Positions 18,200-27,961 of a stretch of DNA of 64,000 nt are shown here, one piece after another; positions within the stretch are counted from its first letter, which is position 1; each line of letters begins with the position of its first letter. This DNA comes from Parageobacillus sp. KH3-4. GTDB taxonomy: Bacteria; Bacillota; Bacilli; Bacillales; Anoxybacillaceae. The notes under the pieces are model-generated. The model was not told the DNA's origin. It did not search any database and was given only the letters and a program-made list of their open reading frames with translations. Position numbers and translations under genes: made by a program. The stretch lies in the NCBI RefSeq assembly GCF_022846435.1, contig NZ_AP025627.1:2204001-2268000 (forward strand), given 5' to 3'.

Positions 18200-19099
18200 T
18201 TATTTTGCAACGGTTTTGTTTACTAATGCTTTTACTGGATTTGAAAGCACACCTATCTCTGGAATTTCAATCTCAATACGATCCTGATCTTGCAGGGTGA
18301 AATGATTTGGTGGAACTATAGATGTACCTGTTAACAATACAGTTCCATCAAATACTTTGTTATCACGAATTAAGAAAGAAATTAATTCATCATATTTTCT
18401 TTTTAATTGCCTTGTATTTGCACTTTCCTCTACTACAAGTTGGTTGTTTCGATATATACGGCACGTTATTTGAAGATCGTACGGATTTTTTACCGTTTCA
18501 GAAAGTCGGATTGCTGGACCAATTGAGCATGAATTCTTCCATATTTTAGCCTGCGGTAAATAAAGAGGATTTTCCCCTTCAATATCTCTGCAGCTCATAT
18601 CATTGCCAATCGTATATCCAACGATTTCCCCTTCTTTGGTTATCACTAAGCCCACTTCAGGTTCGGGAATTTGCCAGTTCGAATCACTCCGCAAATAAAC
18701 CGGTTCATTAGGACCTATAGTACGGGCAGCGGTAGATTTAAAGAATATCTCAGGTCTTTGTGCGTTATATACCTTGTCGTAACATGTTTCGCCACCGTTT
18801 GCTTTATCTGTCGTCTCGTAATTTCTTGCTTCGCGACTTTTTTCGTACGTGACACCTGAAGCCCAAACCTCAGGCGCAACAATTGGCACAAGCAGGTTTA
18901 ATTCAGATAACTCTTTTTGCAAACTCTCTTGTCCGGTAATGAATCCATAAATGTAATTGAAAGGGGTCAATCCTGCTTTTTTTGCTTCATAAATAATATC
19001 TATAAAGTCGTTGAATGGAAGAGGGTATATTTGATTATCATCTGTAACAGCAGCTAATACGGCATCTGAATTTCCGTTTAAATATCGAATGATTCTCAT
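18200..19099 (-). CDS. FAH-family 2-keto-3-deoxy-acid dehydratase (KdaD/XylX-like)
   Basis: 299-aa fumarylacetoacetate-hydrolase-fold protein. WASGVTYEKSREAR and the metal-ligand region QIPEPEVGLVI, with SCRDIEGENPLYLPQAK, recall the archaeal 2-keto-3-deoxy-D-arabinonate dehydratase and XylX-type enzymes, not true FAH. It should convert a 2-keto-3-deoxypentonate to 2-ketoglutarate semialdehyde using Mg2+. Gene order (dehydratase, this gene, semialdehyde dehydrogenase) supports that. AAAGGAG precedes the ATG. Confidence 0.83.
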   Translation of the reverse strand: MRIIRYLNGNSDAVLAAVTDDNQIYPLPFNDFIDIIYEAKKAGLTPFNYIYGFITGQESLQKELSELNLLVPIVAPEVWASGVTYEKSREARNYETTDKANGGETCYDKVYNAQRPEIFFKSTAARTIGPNEPVYLRSDSNWQIPEPEVGLVITKEGEIVGYTIGNDMSCRDIEGENPLYLPQAKIWKNSCSIGPAIRLSETVKNPYDLQITCRIYRNNQLVVEESANTRQLKRKYDELISFLIRDNKVFDGTVLLTGTSIVPPNHFTLQDQDRIEIEIPEIGVLSNPVKALVNKTVAK

Positions 19100-19123
19100 A
19101 AATTCGTCTCCTTTTGTTTTATA

Positions 19124-19144
19124 TTAAAAAACTCTGTTTTATTA
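19124..19144. promoter_or_regulatory. IclR operator-like site upstream of the FAH-type gene
   Basis: TTAAAAAACTCTGTTTTATTA repeats the core AAACnnnGTTTTATnA found in the palindrome at 28199-28225. It lies between iclR and the FAH-type gene, about 25 bp before the latter's start. Confidence 0.45.
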
Positions 19145-19174
19145 TTTTGATAAAAAATGCGTTTAGATTATATT

Positions 19175-19951
19175 TTATGGATGTAAACTTCCATGTTTAG
19201 AATACCCTAACTCTTTAGAAATAAGATTGGCAGCATTTTTTAATAATTGCACTTCTTCCTTAAGCACCAAATCATTGACTTTCGCAGACGGTTGGGATAT
19301 GCTCATCGCCGCTATGACATTTCCAGAATGATCCCAAATAGGAACAGCCACACATGCAATACCTGGTTCGTTTTCTTCATTATCAAGCGCATAGCCATTT
19401 TTTCTAACTTTATCAAGCTCGGCAAGAAATTGTTCCTCACTAGTGATAGTGTTAGCAGTATGACGCTTATAAACATACCCTTTTAAAAACTCCTTAAGTT
19501 CTTTATCATCTTTGAAAGCAATTAACGCTTTTCCTACCGCGCTACTGTGAACAGGAACTCTCCTTCCAATCCTCGAATATAAAACTGTCCCCGAGGTTCC
19601 TTCTACCTTGTCAATATAAATTCCTTCTTTCCCATCAAGTATAACAAGATGAACGGTATTGCCAGTTTTTACAGATATATCGATTAAGTACTTTTTGGAA
19701 ATTGCCCGAATATCAAGATGGCGAATAACTAAATTTCCTCTTTCAAACAATTTCATTCCTAATCTATACTTACCATTTTCCGGATTCTGCTCTATATAAT
19801 GATGGTGTTGGAGCGTTTTTAACAGTGAATGCACAGTGCTTTTATGAAGTTGCATTTTTTCGCTAATATCCGTAATTTTTAACTCTGTTTCATATTCATC
19901 AAATAGATCTAAGATACGGAGAGCACGGTCAACAGATTGAATCAGCGGCAT
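19175..19951 (-). CDS. IclR-family transcriptional regulator of the island
   Basis: 258 aa. N-terminal winged helix-turn-helix (SVDRALRILDLF, then KITDISEKMQLHKSTVHSLL) and C-terminal ligand-binding domain (GNTVHLVILDGKEGIYIDKV, GRRVPVHSSAVGKALIAF, GIACVAVPIWDHSGNVIAAM) typical of IclR/KdgR regulators. The ATG at 19951 has AGAGGGTGAAGAAT; an in-frame start at 19972 lacks one. It lies in the middle of the island and probably represses it until a pathway intermediate binds. Confidence 0.9.
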   Translation of the reverse strand: MPLIQSVDRALRILDLFDEYETELKITDISEKMQLHKSTVHSLLKTLQHHHYIEQNPENGKYRLGMKLFERGNLVIRHLDIRAISKKYLIDISVKTGNTVHLVILDGKEGIYIDKVEGTSGTVLYSRIGRRVPVHSSAVGKALIAFKDDKELKEFLKGYVYKRHTANTITSEEQFLAELDKVRKNGYALDNEENEPGIACVAVPIWDHSGNVIAAMSISQPSAKVNDLVLKEEVQLLKNAANLISKELGYSKHGSLHP

Positions 19952-20119
19952 ATTCTTCACCCTCTTTAACAATTTATATTGGCGCTATACCTATTTATCT
20001 TTTAATAATTATAATATAGAGAGTGAAGAACAATGACGAAAAATTTTTATTAATTGTTATTATGATATTTTTAAATTATTTCCGAAAATTCTCCGCATTC
20101 CTTTCTACTTTATTGCTTA

Positions 20120-22324
20120 CTATTTGCTTCCCCGCAAACTAGGGAAGAAAACATCTTTTTTATAATCGTATACTGCTTCCTCGGCTACATAGAAAGGCAC
20201 TACCCCGTTTGCAGCATCCGTATGCCCAATTAAACGATTGCTGGCTGCAATACGCCGTTGACGTTTGCGCATATTTTCTAGTCTGTTTTTTGCAATCTCT
20301 TTTCTTTCCTGTTTAATACTCTCAAATTCAAATAAAAGTTTACCGTCTTGAAAAGCACTTGCATTTAAAAACTGAATTTTCCGTTCCCGAAGGCCAATAT
20401 ATAGAAGATCTCCTGTTTTCAAATAGAGTATGCCTCCACCCTTAATTGCCTCAGGAGTCATGTGACCAATAGCCGCCCCGTATGTTACACCTGAATAGCG
20501 TCCATCGCTGATGAGAGTAGCAATACGCTTTAACTGTCTGTTCGCATTAATATGTTGCATTGGTGTAAACATTTCCGGCATACCAAACGCCTCTGGCCCT
20601 TGACCGGATATAACGACAGCTATTTTTAGCGCGCCTTCTTTCACCATCGTATCGAATAATTCATCATATTCCTTGTCTTTTAACGAATCAAATAGATGCG
20701 GGGAATTATGTTTTAATACAGCGATCAAGCTTTTATCATTAAAACTACGATTTAACTTCAGTTTTTCTAACAGATTAACATCTAGAAGCCCTTCATTTGC
20801 ATCATCTTCATTTTCATAATATAGAACAAATGCAATTTTCTTATCGAACTCATCAATTTGTCTTGTTGACATTCCGCTCATTTTTACTACTGCGCTTTCA
20901 AAAAAATTTCCTGATAAAACATCAACACCGCTAAATGGCCGTTTTGGTTTAGAGAGAATAATTGGATTATTTTTGATATTTTCGGCTGGCAATTGATCTT
21001 TCTTCACAGAAAGTCTTTCTCTCCATGTCGTTCCCGTAACCGTCGGCGCATCAATGTCCATTGGAACTCCGTTATTCATCAACTCATGAAATACGGTTTC
21101 CATTCCTCTTATTTTCCCACTGCAGCACTGAATGGCTAAAGCGTAGATATCTCTTCCTTGTGTTAAACTGTAGTCAAATAAATCCGGAATCGGCACTTCA
21201 TGATGAATTTTATCGTATTCCCATAAATCAAATTGATACCCTCCATAAAGCATTGCAGCGACAATATGCATCATAATATTGGTAGATCCGCCAGTGGCAC
21301 TATGAATTCTAATGGCGTTTTTAATATTCGTAGCCATTATATTAGTAACTCCATATATTGGGTTATTGATCAAATGCACCAAGCTATCCAGTGCAGCGTT
21401 TATCTGTTCCTGTGTAGGTGGAGCAGTTAAAAGCTCCAGTGCGGGATGAATCAGTCCCAAACCTGCTATGAGATGTCTGGAACTATTGCCAGTTCCGTTA
21501 AATGCGCACACCCCACCCTGACTATCGCAAGTTGCTACTGCTAAACGTTTTTCATAATCTTCATGTTGTTCTATTGTAATAATCCCTTTTTCTCTTGCTC
21601 TTTCCAATACACCTTGGAATGCAGTGTTTGATGAACATTGCAAAATATATGAAAGTGCATCGCGCAAATCGTATGCAATATCTTCCTCCCCTATTGACTC
21701 GGCATGCCGGGCAACTTCTTCTAATTCAGCATATAAGCGCGGGGGAATGGTTCCTCCTTTTAAAACATGCGCCGGAGCAAAAGTGGCAAAGAAAGGAGCT
21801 TCGCCTCTTTCCCTGCGAACACGATCAAGATGTGCCAGAGCGCTGACAACCCCAAGCGGTTGTTTATCGCAACCTTGAATGACAAAAGCCCCATGATAGC
21901 TATGTGCTTCCATCTGATTAACAATCATCTGCGCGACAGCATTTCGGCTTTGTAAGGAATAACTCATTCCTTGGTTGCTCTGTGCCGTCCCGTCGCACAT
22001 TACCGGCGTCGAAAATTGAAACGGAACTCCTCCATTTTGCCAAATGCGAATGGCGGCTCGAGCGATCGTTTGAAAATCCATAATATGGGCAGGGTGATCA
22101 GCGGATCCTCCTATAATCGCAATTCTAGGAGCATTATGATGTAATCGGTCATATATTTCTTCCAACGTCCAATCTGGCTGCATTCCTTTTAATTCGGGAC
22201 CAAGGATCTGTTTAGAACGATCAAGCAGGCCTGCCACACATATAGGTTCGTTTGCTTTTCCCTGCACGTTGTCGTGATACGGATTGACTTTGCTCTTCAC
22301 ATATGGATATTTAACCGCCGGCAT
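20120..22324 (-). CDS. Oversized IlvD/Edd-family sugar-acid dehydratase
   Basis: 734-aa iron-sulfur dehydratase; typical family members have 550-660 aa, the longer ones being xylonate dehydratases of the YjhG/YagF type. Cluster-type cysteines are at C110 (TPVMCDGTAQSNQG), C152 (VIQGCDKQPLG) and C266/C273 (ATCDSQGGVCAFNGTGNS). ATGGSTNIMMHI and SDGRYSG complete the signature. A basic C-terminal tail of about 60 residues (ENMRKRQRRIAASNRLIG) is extra. The ATG at 22324 follows GGGGGAG. It should remove water from an aldonic acid to give a 2-keto-3-deoxy acid. Confidence 0.87.
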   Translation of the reverse strand: MPAVKYPYVKSKVNPYHDNVQGKANEPICVAGLLDRSKQILGPELKGMQPDWTLEEIYDRLHHNAPRIAIIGGSADHPAHIMDFQTIARAAIRIWQNGGVPFQFSTPVMCDGTAQSNQGMSYSLQSRNAVAQMIVNQMEAHSYHGAFVIQGCDKQPLGVVSALAHLDRVRRERGEAPFFATFAPAHVLKGGTIPPRLYAELEEVARHAESIGEEDIAYDLRDALSYILQCSSNTAFQGVLERAREKGIITIEQHEDYEKRLAVATCDSQGGVCAFNGTGNSSRHLIAGLGLIHPALELLTAPPTQEQINAALDSLVHLINNPIYGVTNIMATNIKNAIRIHSATGGSTNIMMHIVAAMLYGGYQFDLWEYDKIHHEVPIPDLFDYSLTQGRDIYALAIQCCSGKIRGMETVFHELMNNGVPMDIDAPTVTGTTWRERLSVKKDQLPAENIKNNPIILSKPKRPFSGVDVLSGNFFESAVVKMSGMSTRQIDEFDKKIAFVLYYENEDDANEGLLDVNLLEKLKLNRSFNDKSLIAVLKHNSPHLFDSLKDKEYDELFDTMVKEGALKIAVVISGQGPEAFGMPEMFTPMQHINANRQLKRIATLISDGRYSGVTYGAAIGHMTPEAIKGGGILYLKTGDLLYIGLRERKIQFLNASAFQDGKLLFEFESIKQERKEIAKNRLENMRKRQRRIAASNRLIGHTDAANGVVPFYVAEEAVYDYKKDVFFPSLRGSK

Positions 22325-22412
22325 AATACTCCCCCTTTCCCGATGAATAGAAACTTGGTTTATGACTATTTGGATTTGATAGTTAACGCTAGACACCTAA
22401 ATTATATTTTTT

Positions 22413-23669
22413 CTAAGTGATTGAAAAATCCATTTCGAAAGGTTCCGATAAAATCTCTATATCCTTCATTTGTCTGGCTTCATCTAAGAGGCTCTCAGAA
22501 ATCCAAATATCCCTAAGTGCCAGCGTATTTTTTATTCTGACCATTCTGACTCTGTTCATATCAAAAGCATTGCAGGTTTTGATCGCTGCTTTCACTGCTA
22601 ACTCTTCTGTTTCTAAACACATTGGTAGTTTTACTACAGAGACCACCGTGCTTGTTAAAGCATTGGCGTATCCTTTTTCCCATACGATTTGTTCCTTAAC
22701 TTTATTTGTTGTAATATCAGCGAGGCCAATGCCATTGGCGTTGCCCTGTGTTTTTTCAGATAAACTTAACACTACGATACGTGTCACTTCCGGGCCGCCG
22801 GTTGCATAGGGAGTAGCGTACCTGCCTGTAATATTTGGATCCATTCCATCTCCTGAAATATCCTTCCCTATTTCATCTACTACAAGCACATCAATTGGGC
22901 TAAACATAATTCTTGGCATCAATGCTTTTGCCTCTAGCAGCAGTTCAGGCTCCACTGTTTCGAAATGCTCGGCTGGGACCGCAACAATTTTGGCAGGGCG
23001 ATCATACGCATTTTCCAAAACAGCTACACCAAAAATAACCGGTGCCTTGCGAATAACTATTTTTGCCATTTCAACAACATGTTTACTCATATACTTAAAG
23101 CTATATTTATGGGCCGCTTCGGCACCTTTTTGCTTACCGAGACCAATTGTTATCATTTTCATTAATCCGCTTTCAACCGGGCCCCGAAAAGCTGTATGTG
23201 GTTTAACCCTATTTATGACAATGATTTTATCTGCCTCATATGCAAGTTTATCTGTATAAACTGGAAGGCCATTATCTAACCTTCCTACTTCTACTACCTC
23301 CATACTAGAACAAATAGGCGCACCTACAAACTCCTCTGTAACTCCCAAATGTATTAGTACCTCTTTCTGTCCCTCAGCAGTTGCCCCACCGTGACTACCC
23401 ATTGCCGGTACAATGAAAGGATTTCCACCTACCTGTTTAACAGCGTTCACGACTTCTCGAGTAATCATTGGTATATCTGCCACGCCACGGCTTCCTACAG
23501 CAATTGCCACGCGATCGCCAGGGGAAATTCTATGGAGAACATTGGCCTGCTGGATACTCTCATGGATTGCTTTAGGAACATCTGCAATTTCAGGAGCATG
23601 AAAATGTTGCCTAATCTTTATCATTTTCGGAATCGGTACACCTTTGAGCAGATCATTAATGATTTCCAT
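22413..23669 (-). CDS. LarA-family nickel-dependent 2-hydroxyacid racemase/epimerase homologue
   Basis: 418-aa DUF2088 protein. All key LarA residues have counterparts with near-identical spacing: R61 (VGSRGVADIP; LarA R75), H93 (MGSHGGATAEG; H108), H158 (VKPHTAFRG; H174), K171 (GLMKMITIG; the Lys that anchors the pincer cofactor, K184) and H187 (AAHKYS; the Ni ligand H200). It is therefore very likely a functional pincer enzyme, but divergent and flanked by sugar-acid genes, not lactate genes. Expected role: invert C2 of a sugar acid so it fits the IlvD-type dehydratase. GAGGGAGG precedes the ATG. Confidence 0.85.
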   Translation of the reverse strand: MEIINDLLKGVPIPKMIKIRQHFHAPEIADVPKAIHESIQQANVLHRISPGDRVAIAVGSRGVADIPMITREVVNAVKQVGGNPFIVPAMGSHGGATAEGQKEVLIHLGVTEEFVGAPICSSMEVVEVGRLDNGLPVYTDKLAYEADKIIVINRVKPHTAFRGPVESGLMKMITIGLGKQKGAEAAHKYSFKYMSKHVVEMAKIVIRKAPVIFGVAVLENAYDRPAKIVAVPAEHFETVEPELLLEAKALMPRIMFSPIDVLVVDEIGKDISGDGMDPNITGRYATPYATGGPEVTRIVVLSLSEKTQGNANGIGLADITTNKVKEQIVWEKGYANALTSTVVSVVKLPMCLETEELAVKAAIKTCNAFDMNRVRMVRIKNTLALRDIWISESLLDEARQMKDIEILSEPFEMDFSIT

Positions 23670-23811
23670 TTTTCCTCCCTCTTATTAGCCATAGCTATAT
23701 CATTATCTGTCTGTATACCTTTTGAAAACAGAGAAAAGACATACTGGACTCTCTAATTCCTATTTACAAATCCTTACACTTCGTTTTTAAAACATGCTTA
23801 ATAAATGATGA

Positions 23812-24858
23812 TCATTTTCTAATTTTTTCTAATTCATTATACATCTCATTTACAAGATCTTCTCCAAATTCTTTAGCATATTTATCGATCACAGGCTTAA
23901 TGTCTTCTGCCATCTTTTGCCGTTGTTCATCACTCACTTCATTAATTTTGATACCGGTTTTCTTTAACTCTTCTAATGCCTTTTTATCTTCTTGACGACT
24001 AAGCTCCCGTTGATACTTGCCAGCTTCCACAGCTGCATCCCGCAGAATCTTCTGTTCTTCTGGCGATAAGCTATCCCAAAATTTTTTGCTAACTAAGAAA
24101 ACAAATGGTGTGTAAACATGCTTAGTAAGGCTCAAATAATCTTGTACTTCATAATATTTATTGGATTTAATCGTCGCCAATGGATTTTCCTGACCATCAA
24201 CTGTTTTGCTTTCAAGGGCTGTGAAAACTTCTGAAAAAGCCATTGGTGTTGGGTTAGCACCAAGTTTTTTAAATGCATCAATATGCACTTGATTTTGCAT
24301 TGTCCGCAATTTTAAACCTTTAAGATCATCTGTTGTGTTGATTGGATGCTTACTATTTGTTACATGGCGGAATCCATTTTCCCAATAAGCAAGGCCAACC
24401 AGTTCATGATCAGGAAGCTTTTCTAGCAATTTTTTGCCTATAGGTCCATCTAAAATCTCGTCTGCTTCTTCTGCAGTATTAAAAAGAAACGGAAAATCCA
24501 ATATGCCAAACTCTTTAATTATCCCGACTAATGGGGAAGTTGATGGAATCGTAATTTCTTGTGTGCCACCTTGAAGTGCCTCCGTCATTTTTAAATCATC
24601 GCCTAAAGATGCGCTAAAATACGTCTGGACTTTCAATTTTCCCCCGCTTTGTTTCTCTACTATTTCCTTGAATTTGAGAAGCCCTTGTCCTTCTGGGTGA
24701 TCCTCATTTAATCCAATTCCCGCCTTAATAACCCTTTCTTGAATTCCTTTAGGTTTTATTCCTCCTTGGGTTGCATTAGAACTACAAGCACTTAGAAAAA
24801 GTAATCCTATTGATAGGAAACCAATGATTACCTTCCTAACCGCAACTATTTTTTTCAT
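23812..24858 (-). CDS. dctP: TRAP transporter solute-binding lipoprotein DctP (second copy)
   Basis: 348-aa DctP-family periplasmic-type binding protein. Start at 24858 (MKKIVAVRK) after GGGAGGACAAAGC. Lipoprotein signal with lipobox LLFLSACSS. Family motifs: LRTMQNQVHIDAFKKLGANPTPMAFSEVFTAL split around residues 185-215, with VDGQENPLATI. It lies after dctM and before the LarA homologue, so the cluster holds two binding proteins for one DctQM pair. Confidence 0.9.
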   Translation of the reverse strand: MKKIVAVRKVIIGFLSIGLLFLSACSSNATQGGIKPKGIQERVIKAGIGLNEDHPEGQGLLKFKEIVEKQSGGKLKVQTYFSASLGDDLKMTEALQGGTQEITIPSTSPLVGIIKEFGILDFPFLFNTAEEADEILDGPIGKKLLEKLPDHELVGLAYWENGFRHVTNSKHPINTTDDLKGLKLRTMQNQVHIDAFKKLGANPTPMAFSEVFTALESKTVDGQENPLATIKSNKYYEVQDYLSLTKHVYTPFVFLVSKKFWDSLSPEEQKILRDAAVEAGKYQRELSRQEDKKALEELKKTGIKINEVSDEQRQKMAEDIKPVIDKYAKEFGEDLVNEMYNELEKIRK

Positions 24859-25030
24859 GCTTTGTCCTCCCAGTTTTTTGTTCATCCTTCTTTCCTTTTG
24901 TTCTATATCCTTTTTATGGCCAGTTGAGCAATTGTGTAATATTTATTGAAGATGCTGTTTTTTAAAAATAAACGTTCTTTTTAATTCAATGCGTACAGGT
25001 GAGAAATAATGTATCTTTTTTATACAAAAA

Positions 25031-26314
25031 TTACATGCTCGTAAACCATTGAAGTGGAACAGTAACAATAGACGGAAACAGAATAAGCAATATAAGAACA
25101 AGAGTTTCCGCCAGTAAGAAAGGCCATATCCCTTTCATAATGTCCTCCATCCCTATTTTTCCTACCCCACAAGCTACATTTAATACTGTGCCAACTGGAG
25201 GAGTCAGTAATCCAATGCAGTTATTGAGTACAAAAAGTACCCCAAAGTACACCGGATCAATTCCAGCTTTTTCGATAATAGGCATTAAAACAGGAGTAAG
25301 AATGAGAATAGTAGGTGTCAAATCCATGGCAGTACCAACTAATAGAACTAATGCATTAATCACCAGCAGAAGCAGCAACTTATTCTCGACGAACGGTCCG
25401 AGCATATCCGTTACGATTGACGGGATATTGGCAACCGTGATCAACCATGCTGATACCATAGCTGCTGCAACAAGGAACATTACCATACTTGTTGCCTTTG
25501 CAGAGGCTACTAGCACCTTAAACAAATCTTGTATTTTCAATTCACGATAAATGAACATACCGACAAATAATGCATAGAACGCGGCCACGACAGCTGCTTC
25601 TGTAGGAGTAAAGATCCCCCCACGAAGCCCTCCAACAATAATAGCAGGTAATAGAAGCGCCCAAATGGCTTGACGGGTAGCTGATAGTATTTCTTTTACA
25701 GATTTGCGTGGAAAAACTTCTACCTCATCTTTTCTTACCATAAACCACCAACATACTACCAAACATAAGCCAATGAGAAGACCCGGAATGATCCCTGCCA
25801 TAAATAATTTAGTAATCGATAAACCGCTCGTTACCCCAAAAATAATCATCGGTATGCTCGGAGGAATGATCGGCGCAATAATACCGCCAGCCGCAATAAG
25901 ACCGGTAGATCGGTTTCGGTCATATCCGGCTTTAACCATCATTGGAATGAGAATCGCACCGAGAGCTGCTGTATCCGCTACTGCTGAACCGGATAAACCT
26001 GCAAAAAGAACGCTGGCAATGATCGCTACATACCCCAACCCTCCACGAATATGACCAACGAGAGACAGGGCAAAGTGAATAATTCGATTGGAAATCCCAC
26101 CGGCATTCATCAATTCTCCCGCAAGAATGAAAAAAGGGATCGCCAGCATAGAAAAATTGTCAGCCCCGTCAATGAGGTTTTGCGCGATAATCTGAGTATC
26201 GAAAATATCGAGATAAAACATCAGAGCAACACCACTTACTAAAAGCGCAAAAGCAATAGGCATCCCTAACGCCATGACACCGATTAACGAACCAACAAAA
26301 ACAGCCAATGCCAT
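25031..26314 (-). CDS. dctM: TRAP transporter large permease DctM
   Basis: 427-aa membrane protein with about 12-13 hydrophobic segments. GGGISNRIIHFA, AGLSGSAVADTAALGAILIP, PPSIPMIIFG and NNCIGLLTPPVGTVLN are standard DctM motifs. Its ATG directly abuts the dctQ stop, with GGAGGTGAGAGGTAG as ribosome site inside the end of dctQ. It forms the ion-coupled channel for sugar-acid uptake. Confidence 0.93.
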   Translation of the reverse strand: MALAVFVGSLIGVMALGMPIAFALLVSGVALMFYLDIFDTQIIAQNLIDGADNFSMLAIPFFILAGELMNAGGISNRIIHFALSLVGHIRGGLGYVAIIASVLFAGLSGSAVADTAALGAILIPMMVKAGYDRNRSTGLIAAGGIIAPIIPPSIPMIIFGVTSGLSITKLFMAGIIPGLLIGLCLVVCWWFMVRKDEVEVFPRKSVKEILSATRQAIWALLLPAIIVGGLRGGIFTPTEAAVVAAFYALFVGMFIYRELKIQDLFKVLVASAKATSMVMFLVAAAMVSAWLITVANIPSIVTDMLGPFVENKLLLLLVINALVLLVGTAMDLTPTILILTPVLMPIIEKAGIDPVYFGVLFVLNNCIGLLTPPVGTVLNVACGVGKIGMEDIMKGIWPFLLAETLVLILLILFPSIVTVPLQWFTSM

Positions 26315-26908
26315 CTACCTCTCACCTCCAGCTGCACCCTGTTTTTGACCGTAGTGCGATTCCGTGATTTCTTCATGAACTGCTTGTATGATTTCATCTT
26401 CCGATTCCTTCATTCGTGTAAGCTCTTCTAGCGCATTTATTTGAAATAAGGCTCGATAAATATTAAACAATACAATGATTCCCATTCCGATACTCACGAT
26501 GATTCCAATTCCGTAAACATAAGCTAATGGCAAGCCCGTTGCAGGTGCCGTACTATGCAAGTTACTTATAGTTATCTTCCAACTTCCATCAAGAAGTAAC
26601 CATAGCACATAAAGAACGATTAAATTACCGAGAATAAAGACAACTCGCTTAGCACCCAACGGCAATTTCTTAAGAAGTATATCCACTCCCAAGTGGTCGT
26701 TATCTCTCAGAGCACCAATTGCTCCTAAAAATACCATCCAAATAAATAGAAAACGAGACATTTCTTCAGACCAGGTTATGCCCGAGTTAAATACGTAACG
26801 CAAGACAACATTGCCGAATACCAAAATAGACATCATAGCAAGCGTCAATGCCATCAAGACGTTTAAAATACTATTTGTTAGTTTGCCAAGTTTCTTCAAT
26901 AGATCCAC
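26315..26908 (-). CDS. dctQ: TRAP transporter small permease DctQ
   Basis: 197 aa with four membrane segments and the typical TWSEEMSRFLFIWMVFLGA motif. The C-terminal 40 residues are charged and extend past the usual family end. The start is taken as GTG at 26908 after AGAAGGG. It sits 21 bp after the first dctP gene. Confidence 0.88.
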   Translation of the reverse strand: MDLLKKLGKLTNSILNVLMALTLAMMSILVFGNVVLRYVFNSGITWSEEMSRFLFIWMVFLGAIGALRDNDHLGVDILLKKLPLGAKRVVFILGNLIVLYVLWLLLDGSWKITISNLHSTAPATGLPLAYVYGIGIIVSIGMGIIVLFNIYRALFQINALEELTRMKESEDEIIQAVHEEITESHYGQKQGAAGGER

Positions 26909-26929
26909 CAGCCCTTCTTTCTGTTCAAT

Positions 26930-27961
26930 TTATTCTGCTTCCGCTTTTATTCTTTCATACAAATCTTTCGCCCAGTCATATTTTTGGAAAAGTTCATCAT
27001 ATAATGGTTGTACAGCTTCTTGCATTTGTTTAGTAAATTCCGAACTTGGTGTTGTAAACTTAATTCCGTGTTGCTCTAAAAATTTTTTGTCTTTTTCATA
27101 ACTCTTTTCCATAAGCTCAAATTCGTAATTGGCTGATTCTTTTGCAGCTTCCTCAATAATTTTTTGTTGCTCTTTAGTTAAACTATTCCAAAAATTACTG
27201 TTAATTATATAAATATTCGGGCTAAACATATGTTTTGACTCCAGCACATCATTTTGAACCTCATACCATCCTGAAGCACGTAATGTAGCAATAGGATTAT
27301 CCTGTCCATCAACCACTTTTTGCTCCAGTGCCGTAAAAACTTCTGATATTGGCATTGGCGTAACATTTGCTCCGAGCAATTTTCCAATGGTAATGTAGTT
27401 AGGGATATTAGGCATTCTAATGCGTAGCCCCTTAAAGTCATCCATCGAGTCTATTGCTTTATTAGCTGAAAACATTCTAAATCCATTTGCACTCCATGCT
27501 AACGGGTGAACGCCATGCTGTTTTTCAAGATCTGCCGCAATTTCTTTCCCAATCGGCCCATTTAATACTTTTTTGACGTGTTCGAAGTCTTTAAATAAAA
27601 ACGGCCACTCTGGTACTCCCATTTTTGGAATATCATTTTGCATAATCAATCCAGGAATCCCCATTTCAATGGTGCCGTTACGAACACCATCATAAAATTC
27701 CTTTTCAGCTCCTAGAGTACTATTGGGATAAATCTGTACTTTAAGGGTTCCACCTGACTTTTCTTCAACTATTTTTTTGAATTTTTCCTTCAAAGCAATA
27801 TTTTGTGGATGATCTTCCGCAAAATAGTTTGCTACTTTAATCACCTTAGCTCCTTTATTTTTTTCGTCTCCCTGTACTGTTTGCTTTTCAGCGCTACAGC
27901 CCGATAAAATAACGAAAATTAGGACGGAAAATGCGAAAAGGAGTACGCTAATTTTTTTCAT
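26930..27961 (-). CDS. dctP: TRAP transporter solute-binding lipoprotein DctP (first copy)
   Basis: 343-aa DctP-family protein, first gene of the transporter operon. Start at 27961 (MKKISVLLFAFS); a TTG at 28003 could add 14 residues. Lipobox VILSGCSAE. Motifs GLRIRMPNIPNYITIGKLLGA and EVFTALEQKVVDGQDNP place it in the family; it differs considerably from the second DctP, so ligand ranges may differ. Confidence 0.9.
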   Translation of the reverse strand: MKKISVLLFAFSVLIFVILSGCSAEKQTVQGDEKNKGAKVIKVANYFAEDHPQNIALKEKFKKIVEEKSGGTLKVQIYPNSTLGAEKEFYDGVRNGTIEMGIPGLIMQNDIPKMGVPEWPFLFKDFEHVKKVLNGPIGKEIAADLEKQHGVHPLAWSANGFRMFSANKAIDSMDDFKGLRIRMPNIPNYITIGKLLGANVTPMPISEVFTALEQKVVDGQDNPIATLRASGWYEVQNDVLESKHMFSPNIYIINSNFWNSLTKEQQKIIEEAAKESANYEFELMEKSYEKDKKFLEQHGIKFTTPSSEFTKQMQEAVQPLYDELFQKYDWAKDLYERIKAEAE

